In this document: positions 1 through 7,388 of the stretch, piece after piece
Layout: every line of letters starts with the position of its first letter
Position numbering within the stretch: position 1 is the first letter of the stretch
DNA from: Streptomyces hirsutus
GTDB lineage: Bacteria; Actinomycetota; Actinomycetes; Streptomycetales; Streptomycetaceae
Length of the DNA stretch: 37,238 bases
Reading direction: 5' to 3'
NCBI RefSeq assembly: GCF_001418415.1
Contig: NZ_LIQT01000245.1
Span: 1-37,238 of the forward strand
Position numbers and translations under genes: made by a program
The notes under the pieces: model-generated
Databases searched by the model: none
What the model was told of the DNA's origin: nothing
Seen by the model: the letters and a program-made list of their open reading frames with translations, nothing else

Positions 1-55
1 TCCGGCAGGCCGGCCTACGACAGGGCCACCACGCGCCCCGCGGCCACGCCGGCCT

Positions 56-751
56 TCACCCGGCCCCCGGGGGACGAGTCGCCGTCGTCGCCGGGCTGAC
101 CACGCCGCACTGGTAGGCGATGACCACCAACTGGGCCCGGTCGCGGGCGGCCAGCTTGCTCATCGCCCGGTTGACGTGGGTCTTGGCCGTCAGCGGGCTG
201 ACGAACAGACGCTCGGCGATCTCGTCGTTCGACAGCCCCAGCGCGACAAGCCCCAGGACATCGCGCTCCCGCCGCGTCAGGCACTCCAGCCGCTCGTGCA
301 CGGCTGCCGTGCACGGTTCCGGCTGCGCCAGGAACCGCCTGATCAGCCCCCGGGTCGCCGAGGGGGACAGCAGCGCGTCCCCTGCGGCGACCGTGCGGAC
401 GGCGTCGAGCAGCTCCTCGGGCCGGGCGCCCTTGCCGAGAAAGCCGCTCGCACCCGCCCGCAGGGCCTCCGCGACGTACTCGTCGTCCTCGAAGGTGGTC
501 AGGATCAGGACCTTCACCGCCGAGAGGTCCTCGGCCTCGCCGATCAGCCGCGTGGCGACGAGGCCGTCCATCTCAGGCATGCGGATGTCCATCAGGATCA
601 CGTCCGGTTGCTGCGTCCTCGCCAGCTCCACCGCCTCGCGGCCGTTGGACGCCTCGCCCACGGTCTCCATGTCGTCGGCGGAATCGAACAGCATCCTGAA
701 GGTGCCCCGCAGCAGGGCCTGGTCATCAGCGAGCAGTACGCGGATCGTCAT
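56..751 (-). CDS. NarL/LuxR-type response regulator
   Basis: A 231-residue two-component response regulator. The N-terminal receiver domain (about residues 3-120) shows the acidic pair LLADD (D9, D10), the phospho-acceptor Asp55 in LMDIRMPEMDG and a conserved Lys in the FLGKGA segment. The C-terminal LuxR-type helix-turn-helix (about 160-215) contains LTRRERDVLGLVALGLSNDE and a recognition helix around SPLTAKTHV. An in-frame ATG six bases upstream is possible, but the chosen ATG overlaps the kinase stop codon as ATGA and has a GAGGAG ribosome site at proper spacing. The partner kinase lies directly upstream in the same transcript. The protein is expected to bind DNA once phosphorylated. Its target genes cannot be read from the sequence. 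Confidence 0.93.
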   Translation of the reverse strand: MTIRVLLADDQALLRGTFRMLFDSADDMETVGEASNGREAVELARTQQPDVILMDIRMPEMDGLVATRLIGEAEDLSAVKVLILTTFEDDEYVAEALRAGASGFLGKGARPEELLDAVRTVAAGDALLSPSATRGLIRRFLAQPEPCTAAVHERLECLTRRERDVLGLVALGLSNDEIAERLFVSPLTAKTHVNRAMSKLAARDRAQLVVIAYQCGVVSPATTATRPPGAG

Positions 752-1980
752 GCCCATCTCTCCTCGGCGTCCCGCCCGACCGGTGCCACGATTGCCGCGC
801 CCGGCCGCAGCGGCAGTTCGGCGGTCACGGTGAAGCCCCCGTCGGGGCGCGCCGCGGCCTCCAGCTTTCCCCCGACGCTGGCCGCACGCTCGCGCATCCC
901 GATCAGTCCGTGGCCGGTCCCGGGGCGGGGCTTGTGCGGTCGGGCGCGCCCGTCGTCCTCGACCGTGATCGTCAGCCATTGGGGCCGGTAGTGCAGGTAG
1001 AGGCGGGCGTGATCGGCCCCGGCGTGCTTGCGCACATTCGTCAGGGCCTCCTGCACGATGCGGTACGCGGCCAGGTCCACCGCCGGCGCCAGCGGCTCGG
1101 CCATGCCGTACCGCATGTGCCTGACGGACAGGCCGACACGCTCGAAGGACACCAGAAGCTCCGGTACCTGCGCCAGGCCCGGCATCGGATCCCGCGGCGC
1201 TTCTGGATCATCGGACTGCCGCAGGAGGCCCACGGTCACCCGGAGTTCCTCCAGCGCGGACCGACTGGTGTCCCGGATGCCCTCCAGAGCGGTGACCAAC
1301 TGTTCCGGCCGCCGCTCCACCAGGTGAACAGCAACACCGGCCTGCGCGTTGATCAAGGCGATGTGGTGCGCGACCACATCGTGCAACTCGCGCGCGATCC
1401 GAATCCGCTCGGCCGCCACCCGCTGCCGTGCCTCCTGCTCACGGGTCCGCTCCGCGTACTCCGCCCGTTCCTCCACGGCCGCCACATACGCGCGGCGTGA
1501 GCGCACCCCGTCCCCCACGGCGGCGGGCAGGGCCGTCCAGGCCAGCATCGCCACGTTGTCCCGGATAAGCCATGAGCCGGAGCCGGAGCCGAACACCACG
1601 GTTGCCCCGACCAGCAGGGCGGCCGAGGCCAACGCCACCATCCATGCAGTCCGCCGGTCGGTCCGGACGGCCACGGTGTAGACGGACACGATGACCGGAC
1701 TCGTCACCAACGGACTCTCCCGAACCCCGAGCGCCTGGAAGACCACCCCGCAGGCGAGGGCGGTGACCAGGACGCCGAACGGGTGGCGACGACGCCACAG
1801 CAACGCGAAACAGCAGACCCCCGCCAGCACCACGACAGGCGGGCGGACCCAAATCCGGTGCTCCTGCGGGATGACGGAGGCGGCCATGACCGACAGCACG
1901 AACAGCACAACCGGCCCCAGCACGTCCAGCATGCCGGCCCGGGCGCCCACCCCCCGCCGCCAACCGTTGATCACTGCCAT
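748..1980 (-). CDS. Sensor histidine kinase, NarL/DesK-type (HisKA_3)
   Basis: A 410-residue membrane histidine kinase. Residues about 18-155 hold several hydrophobic segments (for example GPVVLFVLSVMAASVI) with little extracytoplasmic sequence. A charged linker leads to a HisKA_3 dimerisation domain with the phospho-acceptor His200 in RIARELHDVVAHH. The HATPase_c domain follows, with the N box EALTNVRKH and G-box GTGHGLIGMRERA. The start was placed at the ATG giving MAVINGW, just before the first membrane segment and after a GGTGG-type site. The open frame extends 35 codons further upstream, but that part looks non-coding. The stop overlaps the response regulator start by four bases. The signal sensed is unknown. 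This looks like an independent regulatory unit, not part of the neighbouring cluster. Confidence 0.92.
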   Translation of the reverse strand: MAVINGWRRGVGARAGMLDVLGPVVLFVLSVMAASVIPQEHRIWVRPPVVVLAGVCCFALLWRRRHPFGVLVTALACGVVFQALGVRESPLVTSPVIVSVYTVAVRTDRRTAWMVALASAALLVGATVVFGSGSGSWLIRDNVAMLAWTALPAAVGDGVRSRRAYVAAVEERAEYAERTREQEARQRVAAERIRIARELHDVVAHHIALINAQAGVAVHLVERRPEQLVTALEGIRDTSRSALEELRVTVGLLRQSDDPEAPRDPMPGLAQVPELLVSFERVGLSVRHMRYGMAEPLAPAVDLAAYRIVQEALTNVRKHAGADHARLYLHYRPQWLTITVEDDGRARPHKPRPGTGHGLIGMRERAASVGGKLEAAARPDGGFTVTAELPLRPGAAIVAPVGRDAEERWA

Positions 1981-2159
1981 GCCACCACCGTAGGGCCGAC
2001 ACCCGAGGACCGCTGGCCTGCCATCGCCGGCCACCACCGCGGAGGCGTCCGATCGGGTGATGACCCACCGCCGCCCGCTGGGCACCGGCCTTGTCCTTGC
2101 CGAGCCGCCTCACGCGGAAGACAGCCCGCCCCCGGCGCCACGCGCCCAACTCGCCGCCG

Positions 2160-2339
2160 AACGCCGACTTCGGCGACCGCCCCGGCTGGATTGCGCGCGG
2201 ACAGATCGCGTCCGGCGTCGACGGCGATGTTGAAATCCGCTGGGCAGACCTGGACGGCGACGGCCGTGACGACTACCTCCTGGTCGACTCCCGCGGCAAG
2301 GTGGACGCCTATCTGAACCGCGGCGGCGACCCCGCCTGA
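2160..2339 (+). pseudogene. 3' fragment of a VCBS/FG-GAP repeat protein
   Basis: Only the last roughly 60 codons of a secreted repeat-protein gene appear to remain. The end of the frame reads IRWADLDGDGRDDYLLVDS, the calcium-loop type repeat (DxDGDGxxD) of VCBS/FG-GAP proteins, followed by DAYLNRGGD and the stop. No plausible start, signal peptide or upstream repeats exist. The open frame begins at about 2091 with arginine-rich sequence that does not look like this family. In Streptomyces such repeats normally form the C-terminal part of much longer extracellular proteins. The strong hairpin just after the stop fits a genuine gene 3' end left behind by a deletion. Confidence 0.7.
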
Positions 2340-2351
2340 GACGTGCCGACG

Positions 2352-2394
2352 GCACCGGCACCACGGCGGTGGTCCACCGCTGTGGTGCCGGTGC
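2352..2394. terminator. Strong hairpin terminator
   Basis: A near-perfect inverted repeat. The outer arms GCACCGGCACCAC and GTGGTGCCGGTGC pair over 13 bases, then after one G-T position six more bases GCGGTG/CACCGC pair around a three-base loop. It begins 12 bases after the stop of the VCBS repeat fragment. No T-tract follows, which is usual for GC-rich actinomycete terminators. It could also stop minus-strand transcription coming from the PLP decarboxylase gene. Confidence 0.75.
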
Positions 2395-2590
2395 AACACC
2401 AGTGAGGTACGGAAAGCGAGGACCTGCCGCGTCGGCGAACGTGGGCGGCAAAGGGTGTCTTGGCCATGCGGACTCCGGCCGCAACGGGCACGTCCGAGAT
2501 GAACCGCTCCGGGTTGTCCGGAGCCTCCATTCGACCCGGGGTGGTTCATTTGTCACATGACCACAGCTATGTGCGGCATTCGCCAAGCGA

Positions 2591-3820
2591 CTACAAGGCG
2601 TCCAGCACGCGCCGCACCACTGTGCAGGAGTCTGCGTGCGGATTGGCGGCCACTGACCGGAACCAGCGCTGTCCGTCGATATCCGCCGTGCTGACCCAGG
2701 CAGCGTCCAATCGGCCGTGTACTGCTTCGGTGTTACGGTCAGTCGGCCGCCAGTTGACGACTCCGGTGCGCGGAGGCCGCCACAGGGTGAGGCGGGGTTC
2801 GGCGGTGACCAAATCGGCGAGGGAGTCCGCGGTGGTCAGACAGGCGTCGATGCGTTCGGTGATTCCCCGGGTGCCCCAGGCGAGCAGTGTGACGGCGAGG
2901 GGAAGAACCGAGGCTCCTCTGGAACCCAGCAGTCCGACGTTCGGCGCAGCCAGGTACCCCCCGCCGAAACTGATCACTCGCTGTGCTTCGGCGGCTCTGG
3001 CGAAGAGCACCATGGCGCTGCCCTTGGGCTGAAAGAACCACTTGTGCAGTGAGATGCCGACCGAGTCGGCCAGGTCCATCCCTTCCAGCACCTCGGCACG
3101 CGAGGAGAAACGCAGTGCCCCGGCCCATGCAGCGTCCACGTGACGCCAGGCCGCGCCCTGGCCGGCGGTCAGTGCGTCCACTGCGCCGGTGGCGACCGTC
3201 CCGGCGGTGAGCACCAGCACGCTGCGCGACAGATCGCCGGGGAGCAAGTCCTCGCGCAGGCTCTGCCGATCGTCGACGGGCACCTGGAGATAATCCATGC
3301 CCAGGATATGGGCGGCTTTGGCAACGCTCAGATGCGCAGCCGAGGAAGCAATCACTTGTGTTGCATCCGTGAGTTCCCTGGCCGCCCAAAGCGCGGTGAG
3401 GTTGGCGATGGTGGAGCCCGGGACGAAGTGGCCCCCGTCCATGCCGTATGCGGAGGCCATCCACCGCATCACCCGCTCCTCCAGCGCACGCGCTGCGGGG
3501 GCGGTGTCCGGGTGCAGGAGATTCTGGTTGGTCGCCGCTGCCCACATCACGGCTGCCCAGGCGTGCCACGGCGTGGGAGGGTCCATGTGTGCGAAGAAGC
3601 CCGGGTGGTCGAGGCGGCTGGCCTTCTCGAACGCCGTGGCCGACAGCGCGTCGAGTGCGGCATGGCCGCCGATGCCGTCCCGGGGCAGTTCATCCGGCAG
3701 GTCAGCTGTTGTGTCCGGGGAAGCGTGCGGTACCCCCGGATTCCGCAGCTCGTGCAGCAGTCTGTGCACTGCATGGATCAGCCCCGATTCGTCCGGGAGG
3801 AAATCGCTGTCGAAGTTCAT
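2591..3820 (-). CDS. PLP-dependent decarboxylase/aminotransferase-fold enzyme
   Basis: A 409-residue fold-type I PLP enzyme that most resembles the group II (aromatic amino acid/glutamate type) decarboxylases. The PLP lysine is likely Lys260 in the motif SLHKWFFQPKGSAM. The PLP-ring Asp229 lies in HVDAAWAG, and His163 in SSAAHLSVAKAA fits the ring-stacking histidine. The N-terminal part has the family pattern HPGFFAHMDPPTP followed by PGSTIANLTAL. The start was taken at the ATG after GGGAG; the frame is open much further upstream without coding signs. It lies 235 bases downstream of the M24-type gene on the same strand and is the last gene of the long minus-strand run. It may decarboxylate an amino acid linked to the cluster product, but the substrate is unknown. 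Confidence 0.82.
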   Translation of the reverse strand: MNFDSDFLPDESGLIHAVHRLLHELRNPGVPHASPDTTADLPDELPRDGIGGHAALDALSATAFEKASRLDHPGFFAHMDPPTPWHAWAAVMWAAATNQNLLHPDTAPAARALEERVMRWMASAYGMDGGHFVPGSTIANLTALWAARELTDATQVIASSAAHLSVAKAAHILGMDYLQVPVDDRQSLREDLLPGDLSRSVLVLTAGTVATGAVDALTAGQGAAWRHVDAAWAGALRFSSRAEVLEGMDLADSVGISLHKWFFQPKGSAMVLFARAAEAQRVISFGGGYLAAPNVGLLGSRGASVLPLAVTLLAWGTRGITERIDACLTTADSLADLVTAEPRLTLWRPPRTGVVNWRPTDRNTEAVHGRLDAAWVSTADIDGQRWFRSVAANPHADSCTVVRRVLDAL

Positions 3821-3905
3821 GGTCACCCTGCTCCCTTTCCTGGTGGAGTCGGCCGGTCCGGCCCGCTCCGCGCTCTTGGGTGCGGGCCGGCCTGTTTCAG
3901 GAACC

Positions 3906-3917
3906 GTCCCGCGGGAC
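3906..3917. promoter_or_regulatory. 12-bp perfect palindrome in the intergenic region
   Basis: GTCCCGCGGGAC is a perfect palindrome in the 235-bp gap between the M24-type gene and the PLP decarboxylase. It could be an operator or a small stem upstream of the decarboxylase. Short GC palindromes are frequent in such DNA, so support is weak. Confidence 0.25.
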
Positions 3918-4055
3918 AAGCTCGGGCATGACCTCGACCACTTCGACCGATCCACCTGAGCGGTCGCCGTGTCGATGCCGAGCGCCAGCGCGACCGCAGC
4001 GCGCGGCGGTGCGGGGCCGACGTCCACCTCTGCGTGAGCGGCGCCCATCGCCCCC

Positions 4056-4742
4056 TCACAAGTCCAGGAGATCCTCGTAGAATCCGCCGAAGCCGCCACG
4101 TCGATCGATCAGGTGGATCTCCAGGATCCAGTGGCAGAGCCGGCCCGAGCGGTCCCGTCGGCGCAGCGGCAGGTCGTTGCCGGGCGTGATGTACGAGTGG
4201 ACAAGCGCGTCCTTGATGCGCTCGTGCGGGAATTCCCCCACCAGGTGCCCGGCGTGCCAGCCGCCCAGCTCCCACCCGGAATCCCGGGCCAGCCGCTCGA
4301 TCTCCGCGTACAGACGCGCTGCCGTCAGCTCCGGGCGGCTGTCGAAGAAGCGCTTGCCCTCGGCGAACAGACCGGGAAGGGCATCGCGGAGTCGCAATCG
4401 GGTGACGTCGTCGCCGAGCACGTACGTGCGTCCGAAGTCGGCTTCCCACTGGCCGAAGATCGGCCCGAAGTCCACGAAGGCGATGTCGTCGGCACCGATC
4501 ACTCGGTCAGGCGGATTGTCCTCGTACGGCTTGAGGGTGTTCGGCCCACACCGCACGATCCGCTTGTGCCAGTACCGCGTAGTGCCGAACAGATCGTGCG
4601 CCAGGTCCCGGACCTCGTCGCTGGCGGTGCGCTCCCGTTTGCCAGGCGTGATCAGCCCTCGGGCGCTCACCTCGGTGAACAGTTCGACGGCCTGCGCCCG
4701 GGCTTCCAGCAGTCGTGCCGCACGGACGGACTCATCGAGCAT
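4056..4742 (-). CDS. M24-family (aminopeptidase P/creatinase-like) protein
   Basis: A 228-residue protein with the pita-bread fold signature of the M24 family. All five expected metal ligands can be placed: Asp91 in FVDFGPIFG, Asp102 in WEADFGRTYV, His166 in GWHAGHLVGE, Glu208 in ILEIHLID and Glu223 in GGFYEDLL. It is shorter than typical Xaa-Pro aminopeptidases and lacks their N-terminal domain, as is common for small actinobacterial members. The start was placed at an ATG preceded by TGAGGA. A GTG four codons upstream is also possible. The gene begins 21 bases after the preceding FAD reductase, so it is very likely in the nitrate operon. M24 proteins include peptidases and C-N hydrolases such as creatinase, so the substrate here is open. 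Confidence 0.82.
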   Translation of the reverse strand: MLDESVRAARLLEARAQAVELFTEVSARGLITPGKRERTASDEVRDLAHDLFGTTRYWHKRIVRCGPNTLKPYEDNPPDRVIGADDIAFVDFGPIFGQWEADFGRTYVLGDDVTRLRLRDALPGLFAEGKRFFDSRPELTAARLYAEIERLARDSGWELGGWHAGHLVGEFPHERIKDALVHSYITPGNDLPLRRRDRSGRLCHWILEIHLIDRRGGFGGFYEDLLDL

Positions 4743-4763
4743 GGGTGTCCTCACAGGTTTCGG

Positions 4764-5978
4764 CTAGAACGACGGATCGGGGAACAGCACGCGCTCCAGG
4801 TCGGCGGCCGGCGGCCGGCCGACCCGGGCGGCGAGGTCGGTCCGGGAGCCTGTCTCCCCCGCGAGGATTCCACCGAGCAGGGCTCCCGTGTCCCGGCGCA
4901 GGAAGACTTTGGCATAGCGGGAGACGCTTTCTCGGAAGGTCATCTCAACGGCACTGCCGTCCTCATCCGACGTACTTCCGAACGTCGCCACATGCACGCC
5001 GAGCAGTTTCAGCTCGGTGGAAGTGTCCATGGCGTCGAGCGGCTCGCTGGGACGGCCTGTCAGCTGACGGGCGACGCTCTGCGCCATCCGGTATCCCGGC
5101 GCGACCAAGCCATGGCAGCGTCCCAGCACGGCCGCGCACTCTCCGACGGCCCAGACGCGGTCGTCCGAGGTCCGGCAGAGGGCGTCTGTGAGGTACCCGC
5201 CACGGTCACCGAGCCGCAGAGCCGGAGCGACCGGCAGGTCGTCCCGAGGGCGCACCCCTGCGGCGAAGACGACCAGGTCGGTATCGAGCACGGTGCCATC
5301 GCCGAGGGTGACGGACCGCACCGCGCCGTGCGACCCGGCGTTCACTGCCGTGACCGTGGTACCGCAGTGCAGGTGCAGGCCCAGGCGATTGGCCCCGTGC
5401 TGCAGGACGTGTGCTGCCTCCGCGTCGAGCTGGGTCGGCATCAGATGGGGCGCGGCCTCCACGAGATGGGGTCGCATGCCCAGCAACTGCAGTCCCTGCG
5501 CCGCCTCCAGCCCCAGCAAGCCGCCGCCGACGACGACCGCAGGCCGTCCCGGCCGGACCGCGGCACGCAACGCATCGGTGTCCTCCAGCGTCCGCTGGAC
5601 GAAACAGTTGTCGAGTTCCCGGCCGGGCACAGGCGGGACGAACGGACGCGAACCGGTGGCCAGCACCAATGCGTCGTACGGGAGCACGTTGCCGTCGGCC
5701 GTCCGTACCGTGCGCGCCCGCCGATCGACATGGACAGCCGGCGTTCCGGAGCGCACTTCGATCCGTGGATCCGCCAGGAACTCGAATGCGACGAGGCTGA
5801 GCTCTGCCCGGCTGCGCCCTCCGAGGTAGGCGGACAGCCGCACACGGTCGTAGGCCGGCTCCCGTTCCTCACCCAGCACGACTACGCGCCACCGGCGATC
5901 CCGGTCCAGCTCGCGGAGTGTGTCCACGAGTCGATGACCGACCATCCCGTGCCCGATCACGACCAGGGTGGCTGTCAT
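4764..5978 (-). CDS. FAD/NAD(P)-dependent reductase, NirB N-terminal type
   Basis: A 404-residue pyridine nucleotide-disulfide-type oxidoreductase. It shows an N-terminal FAD motif (VVIGHGMVGHR), a central NAD(P) motif (VVVGGGLLGLEAAQGL), the second FAD motif with VWAVGEC, and a C-terminal LKLLGVHVATFG segment typical of the N-terminal half of NirB. The siroheme and iron-sulfur half of a nitrite reductase is absent; the protein simply ends at about 400 residues. It therefore looks like an electron-transfer reductase, not a nitrite reductase. The start overlaps the stop of the upstream oxidoreductase as ATGA, so the two are translationally coupled. It likely passes electrons from NAD(P)H to the nitrate reductase encoded two genes upstream. 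Confidence 0.88.
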   Translation of the reverse strand: MTATLVVIGHGMVGHRLVDTLRELDRDRRWRVVVLGEEREPAYDRVRLSAYLGGRSRAELSLVAFEFLADPRIEVRSGTPAVHVDRRARTVRTADGNVLPYDALVLATGSRPFVPPVPGRELDNCFVQRTLEDTDALRAAVRPGRPAVVVGGGLLGLEAAQGLQLLGMRPHLVEAAPHLMPTQLDAEAAHVLQHGANRLGLHLHCGTTVTAVNAGSHGAVRSVTLGDGTVLDTDLVVFAAGVRPRDDLPVAPALRLGDRGGYLTDALCRTSDDRVWAVGECAAVLGRCHGLVAPGYRMAQSVARQLTGRPSEPLDAMDTSTELKLLGVHVATFGSTSDEDGSAVEMTFRESVSRYAKVFLRRDTGALLGGILAGETGSRTDLAARVGRPPAADLERVLFPDPSF

Positions 5979-7384
5979 GGTGTCGGCTCCAGTTCCCGTC
6001 CGGCGGCATCTGTCCAGCCCGCGCAGAGCGTTTCCACCCGCTCGATACAACTGCCGCAGCCTGTGGTGGCACGGGTGGCCCGAACCAGAGCGGGAACTGT
6101 CCGAGCGCCGAGTTCCCAAGCACCGGCGAGTTGTCGCCGGGAGACGTGGTTGCATAGACACACCATGGAGTCCGTCCGATCGTCGTCCTCGGCTGGGGGG
6201 AAGTGCGACCGGATGCCGAGAAGGAGGCCCAGCCGGTCGGAGGGGACGGGCAGGCCGCGCCGGTGTAGATGACTGACAGTGGCGATCGCATCTGGCAGGC
6301 CGAGCAGCACGGCGGCGGCGATCCGGTCGCCGTCCAACGCCAGCCGCGCGTAGCGCCGGCCCGCCGGGTCGAACAGGCCGACGGTCCGGATGCCGCTCCG
6401 CCGGAAAGCGGCGAGTGGCCCGATACACGCCACGTCCACGACATGAGTGCGCAGGCGCAGAACGGCGGGAGTGAGCCGGTGCGCCACCTCACGGCCCGTC
6501 AGCACCGCGGCCAGGGTGTCGGCCTGCGCGAGCGCGGACTCATGGCCCGCCACGGTGCGTCCCGCGTGCTCGGCACAGTCCCCGATGGCGTGGACGCGGC
6601 TGTCACTGGTGCACAGCGCGTCGTCTACGACGATCCCGTGGTGCACCCTGATACCGGCCGCGCGGGCGAGCCGGACCTCGGGTTCCACGCCGGTGCACAG
6701 CACCAGGCTGTCGGCCGCCGCCTCGGTGCCGTCGTCGAGCAGCAGGCGGCCCGGCTCGCGGCGTACGGCCCTGCGTCCGCCGAGGACATCGACCCCGGCC
6801 TCCCGCAGTCGTGCGGTCAGCAGGGCCGCGCCAGTGTCGCCGAGCCGTTCGTGCAGTGGGTGTGGGCCGGAGCAGACCAGGGTGGTCACGGTGCCCCGCA
6901 GGGCCAGCGCGCTCGCCGTCTCCACGCCGAGCGGTCCGCCTCCGAGCACCGTCACGGCTGTGCCCTGTATGCGGTCGCAGTCGGTGACCTCGCGCAGCGT
7001 GGTGACGCCCGGCGCGAGCCGCCCGGTCCGGTCGCTCGTCCCGGGGAGCGGGGGGATCACCGGGCGGGCGCCGCAGGCGAGTACGAGGACGTCGTAGGGG
7101 TGTGCGGTGACGGTGTCACCTTGCCGGGCGTGCACCACGCGGCGGGCGGTGTCGACGGCGGTCGCGACGGCTCCGGTCAGCACACGGGCGCCGGGCTCGG
7201 GTTCCGGGCGGAGCATGTCGGCCTCGAGCCGGCCCTGCAGGACGGTGGTCAGCAACGGACGGTGCTGGACAGGGCGGTACTCCGCGGACAGCACGGTCAC
7301 GGTTCCGTCGTGCCCGTGGCGCCGCAACCCGCGCAGCAGTCGGTGAGTGGCAGGACCATGGCCGAGGACGAGGATGTGGCTCAC
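5975..7384 (-). CDS. nasB: FAD/NAD(P) oxidoreductase with BFD-like [2Fe-2S] domain (NasB-like)
   Basis: A 469-residue reductase. FAD (LVLGHGPATHRLL) and NAD(P) (VTVLGGGPLGVETASAL) binding motifs lie in the first 330 residues with the second FAD motif VHAIGDCAEH. The C-terminal end carries a bacterioferritin-associated-ferredoxin-type cluster domain, MVCLCNHVSRRQL then TGCGSC, giving the C-x-C...C-x-x-C ligand pattern. This architecture matches the electron-transfer subunit of assimilatory nitrate reductases (NasB type). The GTG start lies four bases after the nitrate reductase stop. The gene symbol is by architecture and context only. It is expected to act in the cytoplasm, moving electrons from NAD(P)H to the molybdenum subunit. 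Confidence 0.87.
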   Translation of the reverse strand: MSHILVLGHGPATHRLLRGLRRHGHDGTVTVLSAEYRPVQHRPLLTTVLQGRLEADMLRPEPEPGARVLTGAVATAVDTARRVVHARQGDTVTAHPYDVLVLACGARPVIPPLPGTSDRTGRLAPGVTTLREVTDCDRIQGTAVTVLGGGPLGVETASALALRGTVTTLVCSGPHPLHERLGDTGAALLTARLREAGVDVLGGRRAVRREPGRLLLDDGTEAAADSLVLCTGVEPEVRLARAAGIRVHHGIVVDDALCTSDSRVHAIGDCAEHAGRTVAGHESALAQADTLAAVLTGREVAHRLTPAVLRLRTHVVDVACIGPLAAFRRSGIRTVGLFDPAGRRYARLALDGDRIAAAVLLGLPDAIATVSHLHRRGLPVPSDRLGLLLGIRSHFPPAEDDDRTDSMVCLCNHVSRRQLAGAWELGARTVPALVRATRATTGCGSCIERVETLCAGWTDAAGRELEPTP

Positions 7385-7388
7385 GGCG

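Noticed and set aside
4764..5978. Calling this gene a complete NirB nitrite reductase
   Set aside because: Only the FAD/NAD half is present. No siroheme/iron-sulfur motifs exist in it or downstream.
4113..6272. A 719-codon plus-strand open frame
   Set aside because: It is antisense to the M24 and FAD reductase genes, which carry clear motifs. Long antisense frames are common in very GC-rich DNA, and its translation shows no domain.
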